DNA of 64,000 nt, taken from Anabaena lutea FACHB-196. GTDB lineage: Bacteria; Cyanobacteriota; Cyanobacteriia; Cyanobacteriales; Nostocaceae. The notes under the pieces were generated by a model. That model was not told where the DNA came from, ran no database searches, and worked only from the letters and a program-made list of their open reading frames with translations. The position numbers and the translations under genes are program-made. Positions within the stretch are counted from its first letter, which is position 1, and each line of letters begins with the position of its first letter. The stretch covers positions 1 through 64,000 of the forward strand of contig NZ_JACJST010000021.1 in NCBI RefSeq assembly GCF_014698305.1, given 5' to 3'. Shown here piece by piece: positions 19,030 to 26,720 of this stretch.

Positions 19030-20121
19030 ATGATGCAGCATTTACGTCAATTAATAGAAATAGAAAATTCAGAATTAGCCCAAGTGCTACGATTTGGTTT
19101 ATATGGATTAGAAGCGGCACTAAATCAGGCGCGAGAGGAATATTCACAAGACCCAGGAATTGAGTTATGTGATCAGGTTTTGCAAGAACTTTATGAACTT
19201 TTACGACCGATACCATTTGCACAAGTTGAGGATAGTAGAGGATTAAAATTAATTCATTTGCAAAAAGCTTTTAATTCTGACTCAGAACTAAATTTTTATC
19301 TAGGAAATTCTCCTTTACAAAGCCAAACAGATGCTGACTTGTGGAATGAAATTCAACGCTATTTGCTGCGAGTTCCTGAAGATTTAGCTACATCTTGGAG
19401 ACAGTTGGCTGGGGAAATGGCGCAAGAAGTTGGCGCGGTTGAAGACAATCAAAATCTTGATGAATTGCCATTTATTCGTGATGAGTTAATTTATCCTGGA
19501 TTGAGTGGAACTGTTCAAGCTAAAGGGCTATGTTTATCTCAAAAAGCACTTTTGAAAACAGAGATAACCCGGATTTATCCAACCTGTGATTTACAGTTAT
19601 TAGCTGGGTTTATACTTTTATATATTAAATGTATTGAGATAGAACCAAATTTACATCATGCTTTGAAGAGCGTGTTTAGTTTTGATGTGGTTTCTTTACA
19701 CACCAACCCAGAACAGCGCCATCTCTATCTTGAAGCATTGAGCGATCGCTTGCAACGTACCGAAAAAGCTGAGGAAAATACTGACCCTATCTTCAATCTA
19801 CGTGCTTGGATTGACATGGATGAAGCTATCCATTCCTTAGTATTTATTCCCCCAGCCGAGCGTTATTCCTGGTGGGGGAAGTTACAACAAGAATCACGAC
19901 GTATCCTCAAAAAAGTTGCGAATAAAGCCATTAAAGCAGGACATGATATCCGCATTAAACAATTATCAGGACTGTATGCTGATAATTGTACTTTTTCCAA
20001 AGATGACATCCAATTAGATTGTGGCGGTACACCAGGAGAAGTTTTAACTTGTCTGCGAGTGTATGCGCGAATTAATCACGAAGAAAATCCGGGGCGGGTT
20101 CTATTTCGGTCTTTACGGTAA
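19030..20121 (+). CDS. Hypothetical protein, third member of the dynamin/Hsp70-like gene set
   Basis: A 363-residue acidic, mostly helical protein of no family I recognise. It has no signal peptide, no membrane segment and no nucleotide-binding motif. The C-terminal part contains a basic patch (RRILKKVANKAIKAGHDIR) and a segment rich in conserved-looking Cys and Gly (LDCGGTPGEVLTCLRVYAR). It starts 185 bases after the Hsp70-like gene, the gap being filled by tandem repeats, and is the last gene of the three. Position and orientation suggest an accessory or adaptor role for the GTPase/ATPase pair. Two adjacent ATGs (19030 and 19033) are possible starts. Confidence 0.75.
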   Translation: MMQHLRQLIEIENSELAQVLRFGLYGLEAALNQAREEYSQDPGIELCDQVLQELYELLRPIPFAQVEDSRGLKLIHLQKAFNSDSELNFYLGNSPLQSQTDADLWNEIQRYLLRVPEDLATSWRQLAGEMAQEVGAVEDNQNLDELPFIRDELIYPGLSGTVQAKGLCLSQKALLKTEITRIYPTCDLQLLAGFILLYIKCIEIEPNLHHALKSVFSFDVVSLHTNPEQRHLYLEALSDRLQRTEKAEENTDPIFNLRAWIDMDEAIHSLVFIPPAERYSWWGKLQQESRRILKKVANKAIKAGHDIRIKQLSGLYADNCTFSKDDIQLDCGGTPGEVLTCLRVYARINHEENPGRVLFRSLR

Positions 20122-20190
20122 AAAGGAAAACGCGGGGAGGGGGAGACGCGGAGACTGTGGGACGCGGGGAGAGGAAGACGCGGAGAAAAT
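20122..20190. repeat. Tandem G/A-rich repeat GACGCGG
   Basis: Imperfect units of the GACGCGGGGAGAG kind follow the stop codon of the 363-aa gene directly. They are of the same sequence class as the run at 22881-23051. Confidence 0.65.
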
Positions 20191-20233
20191 TAAGAATTAG
20201 CTGTCACCTGTCAGCTGCCCCCCGCCCCCTGCT

Positions 20234-20419
20234 TTACTGCATACGCGGAGGTGTAGGACGAGGTGTACGAGGAGCCGGTGAAGGCGAAGTTACAGGTGAG
20301 GGGGTTGGCGAGGCAAATAAAGTTTGTGGTGTATTCATAGCTTGAGAATCTTGAGGTATTGCGGCCAAGGTAGCAGTCCCCAAAAATGCAACTAAAGTCA
20401 ACCGTGCGAAGGATCTCAT
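20234..20419 (-). CDS. Small secreted proline-rich protein
   Basis: A 61-residue protein with a convincing signal peptide: MRSFAR as the basic start, a hydrophobic core LTLVAFLGTATLAAI, and a likely cleavage after DSQA near residue 27. The mature part of about 33 residues is rich in Pro, Thr, Ser and Ala (PTPSPVTSPSPAPRTPRPTPP). A periplasmic or cell-wall location is expected; the function is unknown. It is convergent with the 363-aa gene and divergent from rsmA. The ribosome site (GGGA before the ATG) is weak. The small size leaves some doubt that it is real. Confidence 0.6.
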   Translation of the reverse strand: MRSFARLTLVAFLGTATLAAIPQDSQAMNTPQTLFASPTPSPVTSPSPAPRTPRPTPPRMQ

Positions 20420-20639
20420 ATTTTTATCCCTGTCAAGACTTATGCTACTCTATTTTGATACATCCTCAAAACCTAGCTATCTTGCTATAGTTAGGCTCAC
20501 TTATGTTTCTATAAGTAGAAAAATGCATTTAGAAAAATGTCTAAAGTTGATATTTAAGTGAGATGTAATTAATTAATGTCAAGATCAAAATACGGAGTTG
20601 ATAGAAAATGCTAAAAAGCAGATGGAGAAACAAATATAG

Positions 20640-21446
20640 ATGATTCAACCGCGCAAGCAATTTGCTCAACATTGGTTAAAAAGTGAAAAGGCACTCGACG
20701 CAATTGTCAAGGCAGCAGAGTGTAAAAGTAGCGATCGCATTTTGGAAATTGGCCCTGGTACTGGAATTCTGACTCGGCGGTTGTTACCCCTAGTTAAATC
20801 CCTAGTCGCTGTGGAAATTGACCGCGATTTGTGCAAATTACTTGTCAAACAACTAGGTCAGAGGGAAAATTTTTTACTGCTGCAAGGGGATTTTCTGACT
20901 CTAGATGTATCATCTCAACTGTCTGCTTTTCCCAATTTCCAAAAGCAAAATAAAGTTGTTGCCAATATTCCCTACAATATTACAGGGCCAATTATTGAAA
21001 AATTACTCGGTACGATCGCTCACCCGAACCCAGAACCATTCGATTCTATTGTCCTACTGGTACAAAAAGAAGTCGCCGAAAGATTATATGCTAAACCTGG
21101 CTCCAGGACTTTTGGGGCTTTGTCAGTCCGGGTACAGTATTTGGCTAATTGTGAGTTAATTTGCACAGTCCCCGCTGCTGCATTTGAACCACCACCAAAG
21201 GTCGATTCCGCAGTAGTGCGATTGCGTCCTCGTCAAATTGAAATTCCCGCCCATGATCCCAAAAAGTTGGAAAATCTGCTGAAATTAGGGTTTGGGTCTA
21301 AGCGAAAAATGTTAAGAAATAATTTGCAATCGGTAATTGACCGCGAGCAATTGACTCAATTACTGGAACAATTAGGAATAAATCCCCAAGTACGCGCCGA
21401 AGACCTCAGCGTTGAACAATGGGTGTCACTCACAAATCAGTTATAG
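20640..21446 (+). CDS. rsmA: 16S rRNA (adenine1518/1519-N6,N6)-dimethyltransferase
   Basis: KsgA/RsmA, which dimethylates two adjacent adenines near the 3' end of 16S rRNA during small-subunit maturation. At 268 residues it is of normal length. The SAM-binding motif EIGPGTGILT is near residues 36-45 and the catalytic NIPY motif is present (NIPYNIT, near 108). The N-terminal Gln/Phe-rich RKQFAQHWL segment is typical. ispE follows about 160 bp downstream on the same strand, a pairing common in cyanobacteria. Confidence 0.96.
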   Translation: MIQPRKQFAQHWLKSEKALDAIVKAAECKSSDRILEIGPGTGILTRRLLPLVKSLVAVEIDRDLCKLLVKQLGQRENFLLLQGDFLTLDVSSQLSAFPNFQKQNKVVANIPYNITGPIIEKLLGTIAHPNPEPFDSIVLLVQKEVAERLYAKPGSRTFGALSVRVQYLANCELICTVPAAAFEPPPKVDSAVVRLRPRQIEIPAHDPKKLENLLKLGFGSKRKMLRNNLQSVIDREQLTQLLEQLGINPQVRAEDLSVEQWVSLTNQL

Positions 21447-21604
21447 CAGGGAACAGGGAACAGGGAACTCTTAACAGTAAAAAAGCTTGAAAGTCTTTTG
21501 GTGTATGGGTTTAATGACAAATTTATGTACTAACATACTTTATGTCCTAACCTACCTGGCAACTGCTATAAATGATAACTGGTTACTGTTAACTAATAAC
21601 TAAT

Positions 21605-22552
21605 ATGCGTTCTTATAGTTTAATTGCACCTGCCAAAATCAACTTATATTTGGAAATCATCGGCGACCGCCCTGATAGATATCATGAGTTAGCAATGATA
21701 CTGCAAAGCATCGACCTAGCAGACCAAATTGATATCCAATCTGCCAGCACAGAGACGATTCGCGTTCACTGCAACCACCCACAAGTACCGACAGATAATA
21801 GTAATTTAGCATACCGAGCCGCCGCGCTAATGGCGACAAAGTTTGCCGACGCGTATAGAAACTTTGGCGGTATTGACATTACTATAAAGAAGCGAATTCC
21901 TGTAGCAGCGGGTTTGGCTGGTGGTTCCACAAATGCAGCAGCGGTGTTGGTGGGGATAGATTTACTCTGGAACCTGGGACTAACTTTTGCCGAATTAGAA
22001 GAATTAGGCGCTACCCTAGGTTCTGATGTGCCATTTTGTATTTCTGGGGGAACTGCGATCGCTACAGGCAGAGGTGAACAACTCTCTCCTTTACCAAGTT
22101 TAGATCACATCCACATAGTCTTGGCCAAATACCGGAGTTTAGAAGTTTCTACTCCTTGGGCATACAACACCTATCGTCAAGAATTTGGTAGTACTTACAT
22201 TAGAGATACCGCCAATTTAGCAGATCGTGCTAATGCAGTCCATTCGGGAGAAATAGTCAAAGCTATTGTCAATAAAAATACCGTAGAAATCGCCCAAAAA
22301 CTGCACAATGATTTAGAAAAGGTAGTCTTGCCAGCTTATCCTCAAGTTTTGCATCTACGCGAATTATTTGCCACTCAACCAGGGGTTTTAGGCACAATGA
22401 TGTCTGGTTCTGGCCCTTCAGTATTTGCTATTGTAGAATCGGCAGAACAAGCAGAAATTGTCAAATTAAAAATCCGAGAAGCAATTCCTGATCAAGATTT
22501 AGAATTATTTGTGACTCGGACAATTACACATGGAATTAAAATCGCATCATGA
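21605..22552 (+). CDS. ispE: 4-diphosphocytidyl-2-C-methyl-D-erythritol kinase
   Basis: GHMP-family kinase of the non-mevalonate (MEP) isoprenoid pathway, phosphorylating CDP-methylerythritol at the 2-hydroxyl. The N-terminal APAKINLYLEI and the ATP-binding PVAAGLAGGSTNAAAVL are the expected signatures, and a C-terminal GSGPSVFA glycine loop is present. The length, 315 residues, is usual. Its stop overlaps the start of the DUF3082 gene by four bases (ATGA), so the two are translationally coupled. This pathway supplies carotenoids, phytol and plastoquinone in cyanobacteria. Confidence 0.96.
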   Translation: MRSYSLIAPAKINLYLEIIGDRPDRYHELAMILQSIDLADQIDIQSASTETIRVHCNHPQVPTDNSNLAYRAAALMATKFADAYRNFGGIDITIKKRIPVAAGLAGGSTNAAAVLVGIDLLWNLGLTFAELEELGATLGSDVPFCISGGTAIATGRGEQLSPLPSLDHIHIVLAKYRSLEVSTPWAYNTYRQEFGSTYIRDTANLADRANAVHSGEIVKAIVNKNTVEIAQKLHNDLEKVVLPAYPQVLHLRELFATQPGVLGTMMSGSGPSVFAIVESAEQAEIVKLKIREAIPDQDLELFVTRTITHGIKIAS

Positions 22553-22872
22553 ATGAACCAAATATCACCCCTTCCGCAGATACTAACGCCCAAGTACCAC
22601 CGACTCCCCTACGCTGTATCATGGGTGCGGCTATGTCAGGAGGATTTGGATTTGCCATGTATTCCTTGATGATAGCGATCGCTACAACTTTTGCCAGCAA
22701 ACCTATCCATTCAGATAACCCCATGGTAGTGAATATTGGTTCTGCTGTCCGTACCTTAGTTGTAGGTGTAATCGCTTTAGGAACTGGGATATTCGGAATC
22801 GTGGCGCTTGGTTTATTAGCTTTGGCGGTACAACTATTATTACAGCAATTGACAAAGCCTAGAAACAGTTAA
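22549..22872 (+). CDS. DUF3082 family membrane protein
   Basis: A 107-residue protein with two strong membrane segments (about residues 25-48 and 68-100) and a short Pro-rich start. The composition and the segment CIMGAAMSGGFGFAMY match the cyanobacterial family DUF3082, whose function is unknown. The start overlaps the ispE stop (ATGA), so it is in the ispE transcription unit. A tandem-repeat array follows directly after the stop codon. Confidence 0.85.
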   Translation: MNEPNITPSADTNAQVPPTPLRCIMGAAMSGGFGFAMYSLMIAIATTFASKPIHSDNPMVVNIGSAVRTLVVGVIALGTGIFGIVALGLLALAVQLLLQQLTKPRNS

Positions 22873-22880
22873 TTAAGTCT

Positions 22881-23051
22881 GACGCGGAGACACGGGGATG
22901 GGGAGACGCGGGGACACGGAGACGCGGGGACGCGGAGACACGGGGATGGGGAGACGCGGGGACACAGACACACGGAGACAGGGAGACACGGTGACGCGGG
23001 GACACAGACACACAGACACATGGAGACATGGTGACACGGTGACACGGAGAG
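22881..23051. repeat. Tandem repeat array GACGCGGAGACACGGGGA
   Basis: About 170 bases of degenerate 7-9-bp units (GACGCGG, GACACGG, GACACAGA). It fills the space between the DUF3082 gene and the convergent response regulator gene. There are no equal spacers or identical direct repeats of CRISPR size. Confidence 0.85.
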
Positions 23052-23065
23052 TTTTTTTGATATGA

Positions 23066-23935
23066 TCAACTACTTAACGGTAAATCATTTACCCATGATG
23101 AGCGGTTTTTGATGACTTGTAGCTTTGCAGTTTTGGGAATTTGCCCAAATTGATTTTGTTTTCTCCAAATTGTTGGAGCTAAGTTGTGATATTGGCGAAA
23201 CTGGCGGGAGAAATGACAAGCCGTTTGATAGCCGAGTTGTGTCGCAATTTCTTCAATAGTCTGATTAGTATTTTTCAGTAAAGTACAAGCAGCTGCCATG
23301 CGGCGCTTAACAATCCAGACATTCACAGTCTCTCCCGTTTCTTTACCTACTTGGGTAGTTAAGTAAGCCGAGGAATAACCAACAGCTTGTGCCACATCAG
23401 ACAATGTGATCCCTTTGTGATAATTAGCTTCAATATAGTCGAAAACTTCTTTGAGGTGGGTAACAGGCGGAAAGATGAACTCAGAATTTAATGAACCATC
23501 TGACAATTCTGGGGCTTGATGAAAGTTAGCAGCATAAGAGTATCTAAGGAGTGCTTGCTTTTCTAGTCGGATTGCGATCGCTTTGAGCAAATGATTAACT
23601 GTCAAAGGCTTGGTAAGATAGTCATCTGCGCCCAAATCCATCGCTTTTCTCATAGATGCCATCGTGTTACTAGCTGTGAGAAAAATGAACGGAATAACAG
23701 CTGTGACATAATCTTGACGCAGCTTAGTAACAACAGTGTAACCATCCATACCTGACATCATCAGATCGCAAATCACCAAATCTGGTAAATGTTCTTGTAC
23801 TTGTTGGATACCAACCAGACCATTTTCCGCTCCTATCGCCACAAAGCCTTCAGCCTCAATACCTTTTAAGAAGAGATCACGGGTAGGTGCATCATCTTCA
23901 ATCACAAGAATTTTTTTCGACGATTCGCGTATCAT
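23066..23935 (-). CDS. Response regulator with AraC-type DNA-binding domain
   Basis: A 289-residue transcription regulator. The N-terminal receiver domain (residues 7-125) has the acidic pocket EDD at 13-15, phospho-acceptor Asp57 in CDLMMSGMDG, the LTAS switch and the conserved lysine in DYLTKP. The C-terminal AraC/XylS domain (about 170-270) has two helix-turn-helix units; the second includes IEEIATQLGYQTACHFSRQF. Receiver-AraC fusions act as activators or repressors when phosphorylated. The histidine kinase at 24246-25112 lies upstream on the same strand and is the probable partner. The 310-bp gap between them holds an inserted dispersed repeat. Confidence 0.93.
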   Translation of the reverse strand: MIRESSKKILVIEDDAPTRDLFLKGIEAEGFVAIGAENGLVGIQQVQEHLPDLVICDLMMSGMDGYTVVTKLRQDYVTAVIPFIFLTASNTMASMRKAMDLGADDYLTKPLTVNHLLKAIAIRLEKQALLRYSYAANFHQAPELSDGSLNSEFIFPPVTHLKEVFDYIEANYHKGITLSDVAQAVGYSSAYLTTQVGKETGETVNVWIVKRRMAAACTLLKNTNQTIEEIATQLGYQTACHFSRQFRQYHNLAPTIWRKQNQFGQIPKTAKLQVIKNRSSWVNDLPLSS

Positions 23936-24004
23936 TTTGTAACCAATATAAAGTTTTCAAAGGGAATGATTACTAAACTCTTCGCTGATGATTAAGCCGA
24001 GACA

Positions 24005-24192
24005 CAATTAAGGTGGATTTGAGAATATAGCAGATTGCAGATCAATGAGGTACAGAATCTAAGTTGAAACCTAGACACATTCGCCAGTTTTACTCCTGAA
24101 CGGCAGTTGCTTTATGCCGGGGAACCCGTCCACCGCACTGCCTCCTCCTGAACCGGAGGTCTGCGAAGCGTCTCCTGAATTCTGCTGTATAG
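24005..24192 (-). repeat. TCAGGAGTCAGGAG dispersed repeat, copy 2
   Basis: An inverted copy of the element at 3552-3675, sharing both the outer sequence (AGATCAATGAGGTACAGAATC) and the inner CCGGAGGTCTGCGAAGCGTC. A further segment with GGGGAACCCGTCCACCGC is present here only, so this copy carries an extra insertion. It separates the kinase gene from the response regulator gene. Confidence 0.65.
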
Positions 24193-24245
24193 CAGTCCTT
24201 TTCGGAAACATATAGGGAATAGAGAACACAGTTATTGATGAAAAA

Positions 24246-25112
24246 TCAAACCTCTGAATAGGGAACTGATGGCAGCATCACAGTAAATGTTGTGCCTACA
24301 CCAACTTTAGTCACCCATGTGACTTCTCCGTGATGTAAATCTACAAGAGTTTTAACAATCGATAAACCTAGTCCTGTACCAGGAATATTATCAATATTAC
24401 TACCTCGATAAAATGGCTCAAATAGTCTTTTTTGATCTTCTTCAGTAATGCCAATTCCTTGATCTCGAATCTGAAAGACCACTTTTCCCTCCTCACAATC
24501 AAGTATTAAATCTACTGTGCTGTCAATTGGAGAATATTTAATTGCATTATCAAGCAAATTAGTCAAAATCATATCCAAAAATTTTTTATCAATCCATGCT
24601 GTTGAGCAATCACCTCGACTGTAGAAATTAATAGAGTTATGGCTATCTTTCAGCAGTCTTTTTGCCAGCAACTCCTCGCAGAACTGAAGCAAACTAATTG
24701 GTTTTTGATCTACATTTATTTTTGCTGATTCTGTTTTAACTAAGGATAGAACATCATCCAAAATTTGGTTTATTTGTTCGACTGCTATTTGAATATGTTC
24801 CAGGAATGGTCGTATTTTATCCCCTGTCCATTGATGGATATGTCGCTGGATTAAGCTATTAGAAAAATACACAACGTTTAATGGTGTACGAAATTGGTGA
24901 CAGATAATAGAAACAAAATGCGCTCTGAATTCGCTGAGTTGTTTTGCTTGTTCTAAAGCCTCATATAATTCTGACTCTGCATATTTGTAATTGGTGATTT
25001 CAATACCGATAATCACTTCAAATTTTTTACCGTCAACATCTAGGTTACCATCTAACTGAGATACAGCACAAGCTATCCATTTCTCTGTACCGTCCTTAGT
25101 CAGTATCTTCAT
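24246..25112 (-). CDS. PAS-containing sensor histidine kinase, N-terminally short
   Basis: The 288-residue product has only the end of a PAS/PAC domain (residues 1-40, TKDGTEKWI onward), then a dimerisation domain with phospho-acceptor His in CHQFRTPLN near residue 72 and an ATPase domain with N-box NLLDNAIKY, G1 RDQGIGI and G2 GTGLGLSIV. All catalytic boxes are intact. The reading frame stays open for about 80 bases upstream of the ATG with no other start codon and then hits a TAA, so the sensor part may have been lost by frameshift or deletion. It pairs with the response regulator at 23066-23935. Confidence 0.82.
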   Translation of the reverse strand: MKILTKDGTEKWIACAVSQLDGNLDVDGKKFEVIIGIEITNYKYAESELYEALEQAKQLSEFRAHFVSIICHQFRTPLNVVYFSNSLIQRHIHQWTGDKIRPFLEHIQIAVEQINQILDDVLSLVKTESAKINVDQKPISLLQFCEELLAKRLLKDSHNSINFYSRGDCSTAWIDKKFLDMILTNLLDNAIKYSPIDSTVDLILDCEEGKVVFQIRDQGIGITEEDQKRLFEPFYRGSNIDNIPGTGLGLSIVKTLVDLHHGEVTWVTKVGVGTTFTVMLPSVPYSEV

Positions 25113-25474
25113 CTCCTGATATTCACAATTGGTTTTTTCACATTGCCTTAATTGTTTAGTTTTGATTAGTTGGGCTTGTGTTTTACTTTTACGTTATTCT
25201 GGACACAACCCTATAGAATATATACCTTACCGTACTTATATCAGATTGCTCAAAAATAATTGCCTACTTGCTGGTTCTCAGCAAAATCAAACTGCCAAAA
25301 AAGATATGGAAGTGTTTAATATCAAGTCAAATTGGATTCATTTCTGAGAAGGTAAAAAATTGAGTTTATGCCTAGATACATTTCTCATAACTCCTCACGA
25401 GAAAAGTTGAAGAATGAAATTTCATAACTCATAATTCAAAATTCATAATTCATAATTCATAATTCATTCTCATC
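25113..25474. other. Intergenic region between the kinase and trpC-like genes
   Basis: No supported gene. A plus-strand open frame of 72 codons at 25129-25347 opposes the possible lost start of the kinase and has no recognisable family. A TAATTCA tandem run at about 25422-25467 immediately precedes the trpC-like start. The A/T-rich sequence between could hold divergent promoters. Confidence 0.5.
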
Positions 25475-26350
25475 ATGATTTACCCAGTTAGTATCTTTAA
25501 TAGTCGGCTGCAACCTATCCTCAGAGAAATTGTTTCGCAAAAAAAGCTAGAAGTCGTACAAATGCAGCAAGAAATGTCTTTAGCTTCTTTACAACGTCAA
25601 TTAACTGCTGCTCCGACTGTACGAGATTTTTTTACGGCTGTGCAGCAAAGCCTTGACAAACCGAGTTTGATTGCAGAGGTAAAACCAGTATTACCTACTC
25701 AAGGTGTGATTAAACCAGAATTTAATCCAGTAGCGATCGCTAAGGCATATGAGCGTGGTGGAGCAACTTGTCTATCTGTAGTTACTGACCAAAAGTTTTT
25801 TCAGGGTGGTTTTGAGCATTTGCGTGCTATCCGTCATCGAATAGCATTACCTTTACTGTGCAAAGATTTTATTCTCGATCCCTGCCAAATTTATTTAGCA
25901 AGGGCTGCGGGTGCTGATGCAGTATTATTGATTGCGGCTATTCTTTCAGATCGAGAGATACATAACTTTTTGCGTGTGATTCACTACTTGGGAATGAATG
26001 CTGTAGTGGAAGTCCATAACTTAACTGAATTGGATCGGGTACTGAAGTTAGAAGATTTACGCATAGTGGCAATTAACAACCGCAGTTTGGAAGATTTTAG
26101 TGTCAATGTTAGCACCACTCAGCAATTAATGGCAGCGAGGAGATCACAATTACAAAACTTAGGTATTATCGTGATCAGTGAATCAGGAATCGAAACTTCG
26201 GCTGATTTATCTCTCATTGCTGATGCTGGTGTTAATGCCGTCTTGATGGGAGATTCTTTATTGCAGCAAGCAGATTTAGAAGAAAGTGTTCGGAGTTTAC
26301 TTAAGCCTAATTCCCCTGTCTATAAAGACTTGGTAAAAAAGGCAGTATAA
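25475..26350 (+). CDS. trpC: Indole-3-glycerol phosphate synthase, divergent paralogue
   Basis: A TIM-barrel enzyme of tryptophan synthesis that closes the indole ring of CdRP. The length is 291 residues. Catalytic residues of the family appear conserved: Glu68 and Lys70 in AEVKP, Lys130 in LCKDF, the Glu in VVEVHN, the Asn in INNRSL, and the ESG of ISESGI. The strand-1 loop is unusual: the normal SPSKG is replaced by LPTQG, just after Lys70. This suggests a second TrpC copy, perhaps with altered kinetics or a specialised pathway, rather than the housekeeping gene. No other trp gene is next to it. Confidence 0.85.
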   Translation: MIYPVSIFNSRLQPILREIVSQKKLEVVQMQQEMSLASLQRQLTAAPTVRDFFTAVQQSLDKPSLIAEVKPVLPTQGVIKPEFNPVAIAKAYERGGATCLSVVTDQKFFQGGFEHLRAIRHRIALPLLCKDFILDPCQIYLARAAGADAVLLIAAILSDREIHNFLRVIHYLGMNAVVEVHNLTELDRVLKLEDLRIVAINNRSLEDFSVNVSTTQQLMAARRSQLQNLGIIVISESGIETSADLSLIADAGVNAVLMGDSLLQQADLEESVRSLLKPNSPVYKDLVKKAV

Positions 26351-26720
26351 AATTTTCTGAAAAACCGTTCTTTTCGTCTTGATTGAAGCCTTTAAACCCC
26401 CCTTTTCTATCAGGGAATGGGATAGGGGGTTAGGTTTCCAAGGCTGATCGCTTTGGAGTATATACTCAAAACGGTTAGAAACTTAACTTTTTCTTGACAA
26501 AAAAATAACTTCTACGCCTCTCTCCGTTTACGGGGAGAGGTTTGGAGATGGGTTAAGTTTTGAGACGTTTGCAGTATAGACGGCTGGGAACTTTACTTTT
26601 AAACGCAGAGGTACGCAGAGTTTTTGTTCAAGTTTTCGCTCTCTCATTTATGCAATACTGTAAAGTTCAGATATTAGGCATTTTTAGTATAATACATTGA
26701 AAATATCTTCTGGCATAAAT
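26351..26720. other. Intergenic region with repeats
   Basis: No gene is seen. There is a CCCCCCTTTTCTATCAGGG segment (26397-26416), a GGGGAGAGGTTTGGAGATGG segment (26535-26556) and a AACGCAGAGGTACGCAGAG segment (26601-26620); all have the look of dispersed cyanobacterial repeats. Two convergent genes flank it, so terminators rather than promoters are expected. Confidence 0.5.

Noticed and set aside
18791-19163. Open frames of 74 and 93 codons over the CCCCATCT repeats on both strands
   Set aside because: They consist of repeated PISPSPHL-like or GDGEMGRW-like residues that only translate the DNA repeat.
22881-23051. Possible CRISPR array
   Set aside because: The units are only 7-9 bases, contiguous and imperfect, with no spacers of constant size and no cas genes near.
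25129-25347. 72-codon plus-strand frame upstream of the trpC-like gene
   Set aside because: The part from residue 25 looks protein-like, but no family is recognised, the start is poor and it opposes the probable lost start of the kinase gene.
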